DNA from: a virus
IMG/VR virus record: IMGVR_UViG_3300037485_001485
Location: 1-64,000 of that record
Length of the DNA: 64,000 nucleotides
Strand: one strand, 5' to 3'
The notes beneath the pieces are model-generated. The model did no database searches. It had not been told where the DNA came from and was given only the letters and a program-made list of their open reading frames with translations. Each line of letters starts with the position of its first letter. Position 1 is the first letter of the stretch. A program made the translations under genes and the position numbers. Below are positions 44,253 to 52,250 of this stretch, piece by piece.

Positions 44253-44443
44253 GCATGAACAAGAACCTCGCCGCTGAACTCGCCCTCGTCACTGCCGTCG
44301 GCTTCGGCCTCGCGAAGTTGACCGGGGCCGTCCCCTTGCTCAACGACCGCAAGATGCTCACCCGCACCCTGCTCTACACGCTGGGGTACTACGTCGCGAC
44401 CCGTCGCCCCGCAGGCGGCTACAAGCTGTTGGAATCGAAGTAG
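44249..44443 (+). CDS. Small membrane-associated protein
   Basis: The 64-aa protein begins MSMNKNLAAELALVTAVGFGLAKLTGAVPLL, with one hydrophobic segment, followed by DRKMLTRTLLYTLGYYVATRRPAGGYKLLESK. A second weakly hydrophobic helix may exist. The first ATG overlaps the preceding stop, and an in-frame ATG two codons on is an alternative. A virion or envelope role is possible from its neighbours. Confidence 0.75.
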   Translation: MSMNKNLAAELALVTAVGFGLAKLTGAVPLLNDRKMLTRTLLYTLGYYVATRRPAGGYKLLESK

Positions 44444-44452
44444 GAGCCTCCC

Positions 44453-46261
44453 ATGCCCATCGTCCGTCGCCGCAACGGCATCGTCCGCGTCCCGAAGCTC
44501 TGGGTAGATGCCGCCACCGAGGCGTTCTTCGACCTCCAGGCAAAGGGCGGCGGCTCCCTGACGATCCCGCTCCCCCTGAAGGTGTTCCCCTACCCGAAGA
44601 TCCGCGAAGCCCTGCTGGCGATCTACCCGGCGAAGTTCGTCCCCCTGTTCTTCAAGGTCGGGACGATCAACGCGGGCGGCAGCACCGGAACGAAGGGCAG
44701 CGGGGGCTACCCCGTCGCGATCAACATCAGCGAGACGGGCGCGTCGGCGGTCAGCACGATCTACCATGAGCTGCGGCACGTCGTGCAGTACCTTGGGGAC
44801 GAGGTCGTGAAGACGAAGAGCGGCACCTTTGGCCGTCCGACCCCGGCAGCGGTGAAGTCGCTTCGCGCCCGCAAGAAGGGGATCAAGTCGGGCGCCATCA
44901 AGGCGACCCCTTTCCAGGCGTACCTCTCGGGGGCGTCGGAGTGGCAACCTTGGATCGGCTCGACGTCGGACAAGATCGTCGGGAAGATCCTCGCCGGAGG
45001 TCTGACGAAGACCGCCGACGTGAACGCCGCGATCCGCAAGGGCATCGTGAGCAGCACTTTCTACGGGGGCACCGACCCGGCGACCCGGCGCGAACTCATG
45101 CGTCAGGTCTACACCGAAGTCGTGCGCCAGTTGAAGGGCTACACCGACGTCATCCCCGCGAAGCACCCGAAGGCCGGGCCGCTTCCGAAGGCGCCGGCTC
45201 CCAGCGCCCCATCGGCGCCGAAGCCCGGCGCCTACACCGTCAACGTGAAGGTCGAGGGCGCCGGCCCGCAGATCGCCAACGAAGCGACCTACGCCGGCAA
45301 GGACAGCAAGGGCCGCGACAAGCTGGCCGTCCCGGCAGCGGACAAGGACGCCGCGCTCCTGGCCGCTGAGCAGTTCGTCATGCTCGCGAAGGCGGGCTCT
45401 ACGCTCTACGGCGGCGTGATCTACGTCGTCCGCATCGCCCACGGGGGCAAGGAAAGCGAGGTCTACGTCGCCGGGGCGAAGGGCGCGGCGGCGTCCGCAC
45501 CGCCTCCCTCTACCCCGAAGCCGAAGGCGGCTCCAAAGCAGGACAGTGGCGTCTACTATGCGGACTTGGGCCTATCGGAGAACGAAGCGAAGACGCTGAA
45601 GAAGTACCGGATGCCCTACGGGTACTCGGAGTTCAGCGTGATCTTCGCGAACGGGAAGTTCTACGTCCAGATCACCCCTGACTTGCTCCTCGGGTTATCG
45701 GGCGCGAAGGCTAAGCAGGCCGTAGGAGCCCTGGGTAGCGTCGGCTGGCACCTTGTGTCGGGCGGGGACAAAGTTGCCGCGAAAACGATGCCGGAACTCC
45801 CGATGTTCTCCCTCGCGAAGCCGAAAGCCGCAGCCGCCCCGAAGGCCCCGAAGGCCCCGAAGGCCCCGAAGGCTTCCGGGGATGCCGCCTCAGTCCTCGC
45901 GAAGTGGGCGTACAAGGGTGGCAAGAAGGCGGTCTACTGGAGCAACGGGCAGCAGACGGTCATGCTTCGCCCGATGCCCCGCGTCAAGGACACGGACGAG
46001 CCCGACGACTCTGGGCATCCGATCTACTACCCGCATCCCGACCTGTTCGTGCTTCACTACGCGGGCTGGACAATCGTGAAGCCCCCGTCCGTCTTCACGA
46101 CGTCCCCGTTGGCCGCGTCGTCGGTGTTTGTAGACAAGGATGTATGGAAGGCCGCGAAAGCGCAGGCAAAGGCGCACGAAGCCGCGAAGAAGAAGGCAAA
46201 GGCCGCGACGAAGAGCAACCCGCGCCGTCCCCGCCGCGCCCCCCGACGCCGCACGCGCTGA
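44453..46261 (+). CDS. Zincin-like metallopeptidase with NPRRPRR tail
   Basis: The 602-aa protein has an N-terminal peptidase-like domain with HELRH at residues 105-109 (STIYHELRHVVQYLGDE). A third ligand may be in SGASEWQPWI. Three further alpha/beta modules follow, joined by Ala/Pro/Lys linkers, one of them KAPKAPKAPKA. A helical Lys/Ala segment leads to KSNPRRPRRAPRRRTR. The tail is of the virion type, so the enzyme may travel in the particle. A hairpin terminator follows. Confidence 0.88.
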   Translation: MPIVRRRNGIVRVPKLWVDAATEAFFDLQAKGGGSLTIPLPLKVFPYPKIREALLAIYPAKFVPLFFKVGTINAGGSTGTKGSGGYPVAINISETGASAVSTIYHELRHVVQYLGDEVVKTKSGTFGRPTPAAVKSLRARKKGIKSGAIKATPFQAYLSGASEWQPWIGSTSDKIVGKILAGGLTKTADVNAAIRKGIVSSTFYGGTDPATRRELMRQVYTEVVRQLKGYTDVIPAKHPKAGPLPKAPAPSAPSAPKPGAYTVNVKVEGAGPQIANEATYAGKDSKGRDKLAVPAADKDAALLAAEQFVMLAKAGSTLYGGVIYVVRIAHGGKESEVYVAGAKGAAASAPPPSTPKPKAAPKQDSGVYYADLGLSENEAKTLKKYRMPYGYSEFSVIFANGKFYVQITPDLLLGLSGAKAKQAVGALGSVGWHLVSGGDKVAAKTMPELPMFSLAKPKAAAAPKAPKAPKAPKASGDAASVLAKWAYKGGKKAVYWSNGQQTVMLRPMPRVKDTDEPDDSGHPIYYPHPDLFVLHYAGWTIVKPPSVFTTSPLAASSVFVDKDVWKAAKAQAKAHEAAKKKAKAATKSNPRRPRRAPRRRTR

Positions 46262-46269
46262 AAGCAGAA

Positions 46270-46300
46270 AGCCCCCGCCGCCTATCGGCGGCTGGGGGCT
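46270..46300. terminator. Hairpin between convergent units
   Basis: AGCCCCCGCCGCC pairs with GGCGGCTGGGGGCT with a single bulged base and a TATC loop. It separates the rightward 46261 stop from the convergent gene ending at 46320 and could stop transcription from both sides. Confidence 0.7.
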
Positions 46301-46319
46301 TGGTTGACCCGGAGAGGGG

Positions 46320-46796
46320 CTAACGAGGGCGGTGACGGGGACGATGGCGCCGGGGCTTGCGCGTCGCCGGCAGCGCGGGGAACAGGTCCAGCGGCTCCCC
46401 ATAGGGCGGCCCGAAGACGTAGTCGGGCGGCGGCCCGTCGTTGCGCCGCCAGCCCCCGAACCGCTGGGGCGGGGAGATCCGAAGCATCGCCCCCCACACG
46501 CTCATGCAAGCGTCATGGTAGTCGCGGCCGTGCTGGCGCGTCGTTTGGTCCTTGAAGTTCCCGAAGTCGATGCTCGCCGTGTAGTCGGCCATGAAGGCGC
46601 CGAAGTCGGTGGCATTGACATAGGCACGGAAAGGGTAGTCCGTCCCGCCCCCGGAGAGGGTCGGCCCCAACGTCGGGCAGCGTGCGCGGACGTTGTCGAG
46701 GGAGAGGGCGTCGCGAGCGCGAACGCACAGGACACCGGGCTCGTCCCCCGGCTTGTGGACGACGGAAACGAAACCGAAGGGAAAGAAAAGCCACAT
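46320..46796 (-). CDS. Hypothetical protein of a widespread uncharacterised type
   Basis: The 158-aa protein begins MWLFFPFGFVSVVHKPGDEPG. Its body has LCVRARDALSLDNVRARCPTLGPTL, GGGTDYPFRAYVNATDFGAFMADYTASIDFGNFKDQT and RDYHDACMSVWGAMLRI. The KPGD, ANFKD-like and helical end pattern is one I have seen in many bacterial and phage proteins of unknown function. The tail is basic (RKPRRHRPRHRPR). It is the last gene of the 47343 unit. No catalytic motif is obvious. Confidence 0.84.
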   Translation of the reverse strand: MWLFFPFGFVSVVHKPGDEPGVLCVRARDALSLDNVRARCPTLGPTLSGGGTDYPFRAYVNATDFGAFMADYTASIDFGNFKDQTTRQHGRDYHDACMSVWGAMLRISPPQRFGGWRRNDGPPPDYVFGPPYGEPLDLFPALPATRKPRRHRPRHRPR

Positions 46797-46797
46797 G

Positions 46798-47343
46798 CTA
46801 AGCCTCGTAGTTCGTGGGGACGGGGTTGGGTCCGTGGAGCGGACAATCCGCGTTGTCGCACTCTTCTTCTTCTTCCTTCGCGTGCTGAGCTTCGGCGTCG
46901 GCCTCCTGAAGCTCATAGAAGACGTTCCCGACGTCGATCTGAAGCGCGCGAGGCACGTCCGTCGGCGCGTCATCGAGGATGAGGCCGACGCGAAACAGGT
47001 CACGCGCGACCAGCAGCGCCTCTCGCAAACCCACATCGTCCTCTTCCTTGTTGCGTGAGACGCCGTCCACGCCGTGCATCACGGCACGGATGAGCAGTTC
47101 CCTCTGCGCGACGACGGTGTCGAAGAGCATGGCGACAAGCTCTTCGTGCGCGGACAGGTCGCCCCCGCGCCGCTTGGCCCGATCCACGATCTGAAGCGCC
47201 ATTTGCATCCCGGCGAGCGTGGGAAGCTGAAGCATCGCAAGGTGCGGCTCGTCTTCCATTCCCGGCGTGTCATCTACCAGAATCCGGGCATCGCAGCCCT
47301 CGCAGTCGTCTACGTCGCAGAAGAAGGTCGGGTGAGTGGTCAT
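46798..47343 (-). CDS. Hypothetical protein with two Cys clusters
   Basis: The 181-aa protein begins MTTHPTFFCDVDDCEGCDARILVDD, with three Cys near the N-terminus, and ends EECDNADCPLHGPNPVPTNYEA with two more Cys and a His. The two clusters could jointly bind a metal ion. The middle is helical. I use ATG 47343 because GGAG lies 6 bp before it and it follows the early-family promoter. The product may be an early regulator. Confidence 0.82.
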   Translation of the reverse strand: MTTHPTFFCDVDDCEGCDARILVDDTPGMEDEPHLAMLQLPTLAGMQMALQIVDRAKRRGGDLSAHEELVAMLFDTVVAQRELLIRAVMHGVDGVSRNKEEDDVGLREALLVARDLFRVGLILDDAPTDVPRALQIDVGNVFYELQEADAEAQHAKEEEEECDNADCPLHGPNPVPTNYEA

Positions 47344-47366
47344 TGAGGCTCCGAGGTTGCCCATTC

Positions 47367-47395
47367 CTTATAGCCCCGCCCTTGCCATGCGTCAA
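47367..47395 (-). promoter_or_regulatory. Early-family promoter for the 47343 gene
   Basis: On the leftward strand TTGACG (47395-47390), ATGGCAAGG in the spacer, then TATAAG (47372-47367) after 17 bp. It overlaps the last codons of the preceding gene. Confidence 0.7.
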
Positions 47396-47805
47396 GCGTG
47401 CAGGAGGTAGCCCGCAGCCGCCACAAGGTCGTCGGGGCCGTGAAGCGTCGATGCCCCGTCGCGGCGTACCAACAGCAGCAACCGAGTCCGCGCCAGCCGC
47501 TCCAGCATCTTCTTCGCGCCCTCCGATGCGGCGTCTCCGGCCTGGATCTCCCGCAGCACCATCGGCACAGAGGCCACGGGCGCCGGGATGTCGGGGATGA
47601 TCCCGGTGAGGTCGGGCCGTTCGGCGTCGGGGAACGTCCCCGGCGCGTCAAGCCAGCCGCAGCGATAGGCGCGGCAAGGGTGCGGACGCTCGGCGTAGAT
47701 GGCGCAGCCCCCGCTGGCGTGCGCGCACGCCGTGAACGCGGGCTTCGCGAGGGCGTCGATGCTGAACGCCGTGCAGCACGCCGTGCAGTCTCCGCAGCCC
47801 CTCAT
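47392..47805 (-). CDS. YkgJ-like Cys-cluster protein
   Basis: The 137-aa protein has an N-terminal cluster CGDCTACCTAFS, then CAHASGGCAIYAERPHPCRAYRCGWL. This is the eight-Cys pattern of the YkgJ/DUF-type zinc or iron-sulfur cluster proteins. The C-terminal half is helical. Its start overlaps the helicase stop (ATGA), so it is translated with the helicase. The function of this family is not established. Confidence 0.88.
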   Translation of the reverse strand: MRGCGDCTACCTAFSIDALAKPAFTACAHASGGCAIYAERPHPCRAYRCGWLDAPGTFPDAERPDLTGIIPDIPAPVASVPMVLREIQAGDAASEGAKKMLERLARTRLLLLVRRDGASTLHGPDDLVAAAGYLLHA

Positions 47806-49592
47806 GCGTTGAGCTTCGCGAGGATCGAGTCGAACACGGCGTCGGGATCGTCCAGCCCGGCGAGGGCTTCGCTCGCCCCGTCCAAGCTCCCCCCGTCGGC
47901 GACCCGCTCGACACGGGCGATCTTGTCGAGGAGGATCGACGCGACGTGCTCGTCCACCGTGCCCTCCGCGATGCAGTAGTAGATGCAGACGGGGCGGTCC
48001 TGCCCAAGCCGGGTGAAGCGGCCCTCCCATTGGGTCAGTTGGCCCGGCGTGTACGGCAGCATCACGAAGAAGGCGGCGTCGGTGCATTGGAGCCCGTCGA
48101 TGGCCGTGCCCCACGCCTCACCCGTCCCGACGAGCACACACCCGCCGTCATGCGCGATGTAGGCCCGCTTGATGTCGTCGCGCTCGTTCTGGCTATGCCC
48201 GCCGTGCCCACACCAGACGGTCGCCTTCCGACACGCGCCCCGGATGCTCGCGGCGAGGTCGTCGGAGTCCCGACGGCGCCCGGTGAACACGACGATCTTA
48301 TGCCCGCTCTCGACATGGTCGGCGATGCGCCCCAGCACCGCTTTGCGCTTCTTCGACGCCGCCTCCGCGAGCTTCAGTTCCAGCAAGGCCGCCGGCCCGT
48401 TGCCCGCCGCTGCCTTCTGTTCGCGGCTGAACCCAGGGGCCGCGTCGCACTGTTCGGCGCCGCTGATATACATGCTCTCCCGACGCTTCGCGGGGAGTTG
48501 GGCGTGGGTCGTCGCGTGATCGACCCGGTGTAGCAGGTAGCCCAGCCGTGCCACAAGTTCGTCGGGGTTGCTAATCCCTGACGTGTCGAGCCCGCCGTAG
48601 GTGCCCGGCCGCGCGTCACAATAGCGACGCGCCCAAACGCTGAAGCTGCCCCAAGCCCCCGGCTCTAACAAGTCGAGTTGGCCCCAAAGGTCGCGGATAC
48701 GGTCGGACACCGGGGTCGCCGTCGTCGCCAGCCGCCGCGTCGCCGCCTTCGACAACGTCGCCACCGCCGTCACGGTGTTGTCCCTGGGCATGATGCCGAC
48801 GATCCCGCCGTCCTGCGAGGGCTTGACGAAGCCGCCTCGCGCCTTGACGCTGGCGATGGCTGCGGCGTCGTCCTCCGCAAGCGGCAGAACCTCCCAGCGT
48901 TTGCCGCTCTTTCCCTTGTGGCTCTCGTCCAGAACGAGCGAGGTTACACCCGTCGCGAGCAGCGCGTTGACATGGTCGGCTACGCTCTCCCAGCCGACGA
49001 CGATCCACGGGGGTTGACCCTCCTGCCGGCACCACGCGACGTAGTCGGCGAGGCCCTGCCAGCGGTCACGCTTCCGCACTTCGGCGGCGGGCTTCAGGGC
49101 GTAAGCCTCGTAGCGGGTGAAGCGTGACACCTCGCGCGCGAACTGCGCCCGCGTCGTTGCCCGCGTCACGATGACGGTGGCCCCGTGGGGACGGCTCGCC
49201 GCCCACAGGATCGCCGACACCGTTTTGCCGCTGCCCGTCGGATGATGGAGCATGGCCCCCGCCCGGTTGACAGTAAAAGCCAACGCCTCTCGTTGGTACG
49301 TTGTCAGAAACCCGTCGAGGACAAACGGCTTCGCCACGCCGTCGAGCGAGGCGCGCACCTCCTCCCAGGACGCATCGCCTTGCGGGGGCTGAAGCCATGC
49401 CACGTCGCCCGCCGTCACGCCGACGCCGCGCAGCAGCCCGTCGAGGATCGGGACGGCGTGCCACGACGCCGTGACGCGAGGCCCCTTCACCCGCACGCCG
49501 GGGATGGCTTCCATCGCTTCCGCCAGCCCGTTCGGCATCGGGGGCATCGTCGCCGTAAGGTGCGGATAAGAAGGCGGGGCAAAGCGGCTCAT
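47802..49592 (-). CDS. Second SNF2-type superfamily 2 helicase
   Basis: The 596-aa protein has motif I PTGSGKTV (118-125), DESH (222-225), a TTATPVSD segment like motif III, and a C-terminal lobe (HKIVVFTGRRRDSDDLAASI; VLVGTGEAWGTAIDGLQCTD; QWEGRFTRLGQDRPVCIYY). This is a phage-type SNF2/SSL2 helicase; it is only distantly like the 10482-12236 helicase and lacks that protein's C-terminal module. GGAG lies about 8 bp before the ATG, and an early-family promoter lies just upstream. Probably an early replication or recombination enzyme. Confidence 0.93.
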   Translation of the reverse strand: MSRFAPPSYPHLTATMPPMPNGLAEAMEAIPGVRVKGPRVTASWHAVPILDGLLRGVGVTAGDVAWLQPPQGDASWEEVRASLDGVAKPFVLDGFLTTYQREALAFTVNRAGAMLHHPTGSGKTVSAILWAASRPHGATVIVTRATTRAQFAREVSRFTRYEAYALKPAAEVRKRDRWQGLADYVAWCRQEGQPPWIVVGWESVADHVNALLATGVTSLVLDESHKGKSGKRWEVLPLAEDDAAAIASVKARGGFVKPSQDGGIVGIMPRDNTVTAVATLSKAATRRLATTATPVSDRIRDLWGQLDLLEPGAWGSFSVWARRYCDARPGTYGGLDTSGISNPDELVARLGYLLHRVDHATTHAQLPAKRRESMYISGAEQCDAAPGFSREQKAAAGNGPAALLELKLAEAASKKRKAVLGRIADHVESGHKIVVFTGRRRDSDDLAASIRGACRKATVWCGHGGHSQNERDDIKRAYIAHDGGCVLVGTGEAWGTAIDGLQCTDAAFFVMLPYTPGQLTQWEGRFTRLGQDRPVCIYYCIAEGTVDEHVASILLDKIARVERVADGGSLDGASEALAGLDDPDAVFDSILAKLNA

Positions 49593-49610
49593 AGCTGTTC
49601 TCCGTTGTTC

Positions 49611-49639
49611 CGCATAGCCCCGCCCTTGCCAGCCGTCAA
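49611..49639 (-). promoter_or_regulatory. Early-family promoter for the helicase gene
   Basis: On the leftward strand TTGACGGCTGGCAAGGGC starts the -35 box (TTGACG at 49639-49634). TATGCG follows after 17 bp (49616-49611). This is the best match to the family consensus. Confidence 0.75.
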
Positions 49640-50046
49640 GGCTTCGGGGCTCCAGGGGTCAGGTGGGCGTCGAGGACGAGGGCGGCGGCGCGACGGCGCT
49701 CCACCGCGAGGATGCGATCCAGGGCCACGGCGCGGTCGTCCGTCCACTCGATGCACGGATCCACGATGGGGCAGTCGGGCACCGGCCGCCCCTGCTGCCA
49801 CGACGCCGTAGCGCACCCGTCGGTGAGCGTCCAGTAGTGCTCCGTCCAACGCTGCCCGAAGCCCACAGCGCGCGTCGGGTCGAGGTGGTAGGGGCTCCCC
49901 TCGGGGAGCCGGGCGTTGACCAGCCAAACAAGCGAGCGCAGCGGGCACGTCTCGGTCGGGTCCACGTCCATCCACTCCTCGCAGCAATACGCGCAGACAT
50001 CGGGCTCTCCGGCGGGCTCGCGGACGTGGGGCAGCAGGGCGCTCAT
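49636..50046 (-). CDS. Small protein with Cys-rich N-terminus
   Basis: The 136-aa protein begins MSALLPHVREPAGEPDVCAYCCEEWMDVDPTETCPL. The CxxCC...C arrangement may bind zinc. The remainder is alpha/beta with several Trp (SLVWLVNARL, GQRWTEHYWTLTDG). The ATG overlaps the preceding stop (ATGA). It is the last gene of a run of seven or eight small coupled genes read leftward from 52697. Function unknown. Confidence 0.78.
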   Translation of the reverse strand: MSALLPHVREPAGEPDVCAYCCEEWMDVDPTETCPLRSLVWLVNARLPEGSPYHLDPTRAVGFGQRWTEHYWTLTDGCATASWQQGRPVPDCPIVDPCIEWTDDRAVALDRILAVERRRAAALVLDAHLTPGAPKP

Positions 50047-50420
50047 GGCGCACTCTCCAGCGCGGCGACGAGGGCCTCGGCCTCGGTGCGGCAACATGCG
50101 AGTGCTTTCTTGTGGAGCCACCCCGCGTAGACCACCGCCCACACCGTCGCGCCTCGCGGCACAACGGTGATCTTCGGATCCCCCCACGCCTCCCGCACCA
50201 ACGCGAGCAGACACCCCCGCGTTGCGGCGTCGGTGAGGTCGGGGATGACAGGCCACGCCGCATAGTCCCAGGTGTCGCCACCGTCGAGGACGCGACCCTC
50301 GCGCAAGAGGTAGTCGCGCATACCGGGCGGGGTAGCGCGCAGGCGCATCATCCCCGGAAGCCAACACCAGCCCTTGCAGGCGACGAGGCGACGGGAGAGG
50401 GCAATCTGTTCGTCGGTCAT
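50043..50420 (-). CDS. Small hypothetical protein
   Basis: The 125-aa protein begins MTDEQIALSRRLVACKGWCWLPGMMRLRA and has the segments DTWDYAAWPVIPDLTDAATRGCLLALVREAWGD and VVYAGWLHKKALACCRTEAEALVAALES. The pattern WLPGM...D...WPVIPDLTDPATRGCLLALVREAWGDP is one I recall in many phage genes of unknown function. It is coupled at both ends by ATGA overlaps. Probably an early accessory gene. Confidence 0.8.
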   Translation of the reverse strand: MTDEQIALSRRLVACKGWCWLPGMMRLRATPPGMRDYLLREGRVLDGGDTWDYAAWPVIPDLTDAATRGCLLALVREAWGDPKITVVPRGATVWAVVYAGWLHKKALACCRTEAEALVAALESAP

Positions 50421-50743
50421 TTCGTCTCCTGGGCGGGCGACCACGGCGCGAGGTGCGGACACGCGGGGTCAGCCATGAGGTAGCGGTAGCCAGCGGCATC
50501 GAGGGAGAGCGGCACGACCACTACCCCCGACAGGAACGACCCGCGTTCGTTCGCGCACACCACAGACCGCCCTACGTCGTCGGCCCACACCTGACCGGCG
50601 CGGTAGCCGGGGTGCGGGAGCGGGTACGCCGCGTCATGGGCGGCTGCTTTCGCCAGGGTCATGTCCGTGTGCCACGGGCGTTCGGGCAGACGGTCAGGAG
50701 CGCACGGGAAGGCACGCCGGACGGCTTCGGGTAAGGGCTTCAT
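50417..50743 (-). CDS. Small hypothetical protein
   Basis: The 108-aa protein begins MKPLPEAVRRAFPCAPDRLPERPWH. It has a beta-rich middle (GQVWADDVGRSVVCANERGSFLSGVVVVPLSLD) and ends DPACPHLAPWSPAQETK. The body looks like a small beta-barrel. It overlaps the genes on both sides by ATGA. The start lies in the first of the repeated coupling modules, which supplies its AGGAGGAG ribosome site. Confidence 0.78.
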   Translation of the reverse strand: MKPLPEAVRRAFPCAPDRLPERPWHTDMTLAKAAAHDAAYPLPHPGYRAGQVWADDVGRSVVCANERGSFLSGVVVVPLSLDAAGYRYLMADPACPHLAPWSPAQETK

Positions 50744-50798
50744 TTCTCCTCCTCGCGGCGGTGCTCACCGCGCTCGATTGCAAGTGCCAGGGCGGTGT
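50740..50798 (-). repeat. Repeated translational-coupling module, copy A
   Basis: This segment encodes the last residues ALAIERGEHRREEEK of one gene, holds the AGGAGGAG ribosome site and ends in the ATGA of the next gene. Copies B, C and D lie at 51225, 51506 and 52215. Copies A and B are closest, sharing CTCGATTGCAAGTGCCAGG on the + strand. Confidence 0.8.
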
Positions 50799-51228
50799 AG
50801 CCACCTCGCTTGATGTGCCATCCGGCGATGATCGCTGCGTTCCGCTTCCGCTCCTCCCGCCGCGCCTCGTCCAGCAGGGCGGCGAGGGCGGCCCCGATCG
50901 CGCTCCGGATGTCCGCGCGATACTCCCCACCGTCGGCAATGGGACGCCCGATCGCCTCCTCGACGCAGGGGATGATACGCGCGCGCTCCTCCCGAAGCCC
51001 GGCCCGTCGCCCGTGTTCGCGCTCCCGCTCGGCCGTGGCGGCTCGGGTGAGGGCAGCGGCCCGCTCGGCGGCGCGCTCGGCGGCGCGCTCCAACCGCAGC
51101 CGCTCGACCTCTGCGCGGATCTCGGCCAGCGCAGAGAAGGCGTCGTCGCGTGCGGTATTGCTCATCCGGTCGTCGCCGTAAATGCCGTCGTTGATGCGGC
51201 TCTCGATGTCGTCAAGGTCGATAGTCAT
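50740..51228 (-). CDS. Coiled-coil protein ending in the repeated C-terminal peptide
   Basis: The 162-aa protein begins MTIDLDDIESRINDGIYGDDRMSN and is dominated by a charged coiled coil (ALAEIRAEVERLRLERAAERAAERAAALTRA). It ends ALAIERGEHRREEEK. The last 15 residues recur, with changes, in the proteins encoded at 51225, 51506 and 52215. Early-type small protein. The coiled coil and the tail suggest homo- or hetero-oligomers. Confidence 0.8.
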   Translation of the reverse strand: MTIDLDDIESRINDGIYGDDRMSNTARDDAFSALAEIRAEVERLRLERAAERAAERAAALTRAATAEREREHGRRAGLREERARIIPCVEEAIGRPIADGGEYRADIRSAIGAALAALLDEARREERKRNAAIIAGWHIKRGGYTALALAIERGEHRREEEK

Positions 51229-51283
51229 TTCTCCTCCGCGCGGCGGTGCCCGCCGCGCTCGATTGCAAGTGCCAGGATGGGGT
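51225..51283 (-). repeat. Repeated translational-coupling module, copy B
   Basis: Encodes ALAIERGGHRRAEEK, a ribosome site and the overlapping ATGA of the 50740-51228 gene. Very close to copy A at the DNA level, suggesting recent duplication or conversion. Confidence 0.8.
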
Positions 51284-51509
51284 ACTCCTCGTCGCGCAAC
51301 CACGTCACCACGGCGGCGCGCTCGCGCTCTGCCTCCGGGTGCAGGGGCATCGGCGTGTCGCCCGTGGTCGTGCCGTCCTCGCAGTCGGGGCAGTTGTGCC
51401 GGTAGCTCGTCGCAAAGCTGAACGCACCCCCTCCATCGTGGTGGATCTTGAGGTTGCCTCCCGTGACGCAGCAGCGCCCCGTGCAGGTCGGGCAGGGTTC
51501 GTCGGTCAT
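51225..51509 (-). CDS. Small zinc-ribbon protein with the repeated C-terminus
   Basis: The 94-aa protein begins MTDEPCPTCTGRCCVTGGNLKIHH and later has HNCPDCEDG. CPTC...C...CPDC is a DnaJ-type or zinc-ribbon Cys arrangement. The C-terminal part (ERERAAVVTWLRDEEYPILALAIERGGHRRAEEK) is helical and carries the repeated peptide. Probably a small nucleic-acid or protein-binding early factor. Confidence 0.8.
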   Translation of the reverse strand: MTDEPCPTCTGRCCVTGGNLKIHHDGGGAFSFATSYRHNCPDCEDGTTTGDTPMPLHPEAERERAAVVTWLRDEEYPILALAIERGGHRRAEEK

Positions 51510-51545
51510 TTCGACTCCTCGCGGCGGTGCTCGCCGTTCTCGATG
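51506..51545 (-). repeat. Repeated translational-coupling module, copy C
   Basis: Encodes IYIIENGEHRREESK and the overlapping start of the 51225-51509 gene. More diverged from A and B outside the GAGCACCGCCGCGAGGAG core. Confidence 0.7.
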
Positions 51546-51964
51546 ATGTAAATGGCGTAGTCGATGTCGTCAGATGCGTGGGCAGTTTCAGACGTGGCGA
51601 GTGTTTCCCGCAGGAACGCCACCACGACGGCCCGTTCGCGCTTCGCGTCCTCGGCGTTCTCGTTCTCCGCTTTCGCGGCTTCCTCGGCCCACGTCCGCAT
51701 GGTCGCGGCCTCGGTGCGAGCGGCTTCCACCTCCGCGATCAACGCGGCGATGTCGCCGGGGGCGGCGGTGATAAAGTCGGCGTCGGCGTTGGCCTGCGTC
51801 CACCCACGGGCGCTACCCTGCTCCGTCGCGTGACACCGCAGCGGGCCGTGCGCCGACCACGCCTTCGGCCCGAACTCGCCGGCTCCGGGGGCGATTGCGC
51901 CCTTCGTCGGCCACTTTCCCACGACGCGGGCCAGCCGGGCTTTGATCGCGTTGAGGTCGATCAT
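51506..51964 (-). CDS. Helical protein with the repeated C-terminus
   Basis: The 152-aa protein begins MIDLNAIKARLARVVGKWPTKGAI and has ADADFITAAPGDIAALIAEVEAARTEAATMRTWAEEAAKAENENAED, a common phage pattern for Ead/Ea22-like early proteins (DADFIAAAPxDIxALLAEVE). It ends AIYIIENGEHRREESK. The first ATG overlaps the preceding stop. Family members are early phage genes of unknown role. Confidence 0.83.
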   Translation of the reverse strand: MIDLNAIKARLARVVGKWPTKGAIAPGAGEFGPKAWSAHGPLRCHATEQGSARGWTQANADADFITAAPGDIAALIAEVEAARTEAATMRTWAEEAAKAENENAEDAKRERAVVVAFLRETLATSETAHASDDIDYAIYIIENGEHRREESK

Positions 51965-52218
51965 TCCGTCTCCTCGTTGTAGGGCACGGGCAGACAGACG
52001 ATGACTTGGCCGGCTCCGGTGTGCCAGCACTCCACGTCGGGACGCGGGGCCTCGCAGGGCGTCCAAGACACCGGGGCAAGCGCGGAGCGTGCCGGGGCGG
52101 CCTCGGTGGCGCCAGCCTGTACCAAGATCGCGCCGATGCCGGCGCAGGCGGCGGCGCTCGCGACGGCGAGGAGGGTGGCGAGGATGACTCCGAAGATATG
52201 ATCGTTTGAACTGCTCAT
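51961..52218 (-). CDS. Small secreted or membrane protein
   Basis: The 85-aa protein begins MSSSNDHIFGVILATLLAVASAAACAGIGAILV. The hydrophobic stretch at about residues 9-33 is a membrane anchor, or with the AACAG segment a possible lipoprotein-like signal. The rest has two Cys (PCEAPRPDVECW) and ends VIVCLPVPYNEETE. It may be exported and disulfide bonded. Early-type gene between coiled-coil proteins; both ends overlap neighbours. Confidence 0.76.
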   Translation of the reverse strand: MSSSNDHIFGVILATLLAVASAAACAGIGAILVQAGATEAAPARSALAPVSWTPCEAPRPDVECWHTGAGQVIVCLPVPYNEETE

Positions 52219-52250
52219 TCCTTCTCCTCGCGGCGGTGCTCGCCGCGTTC
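52215..52250 (-). repeat. Repeated translational-coupling module, copy D
   Basis: Encodes SAIERGEHRREEKE and the overlapping start of the 51961-52218 gene. Confidence 0.7.
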
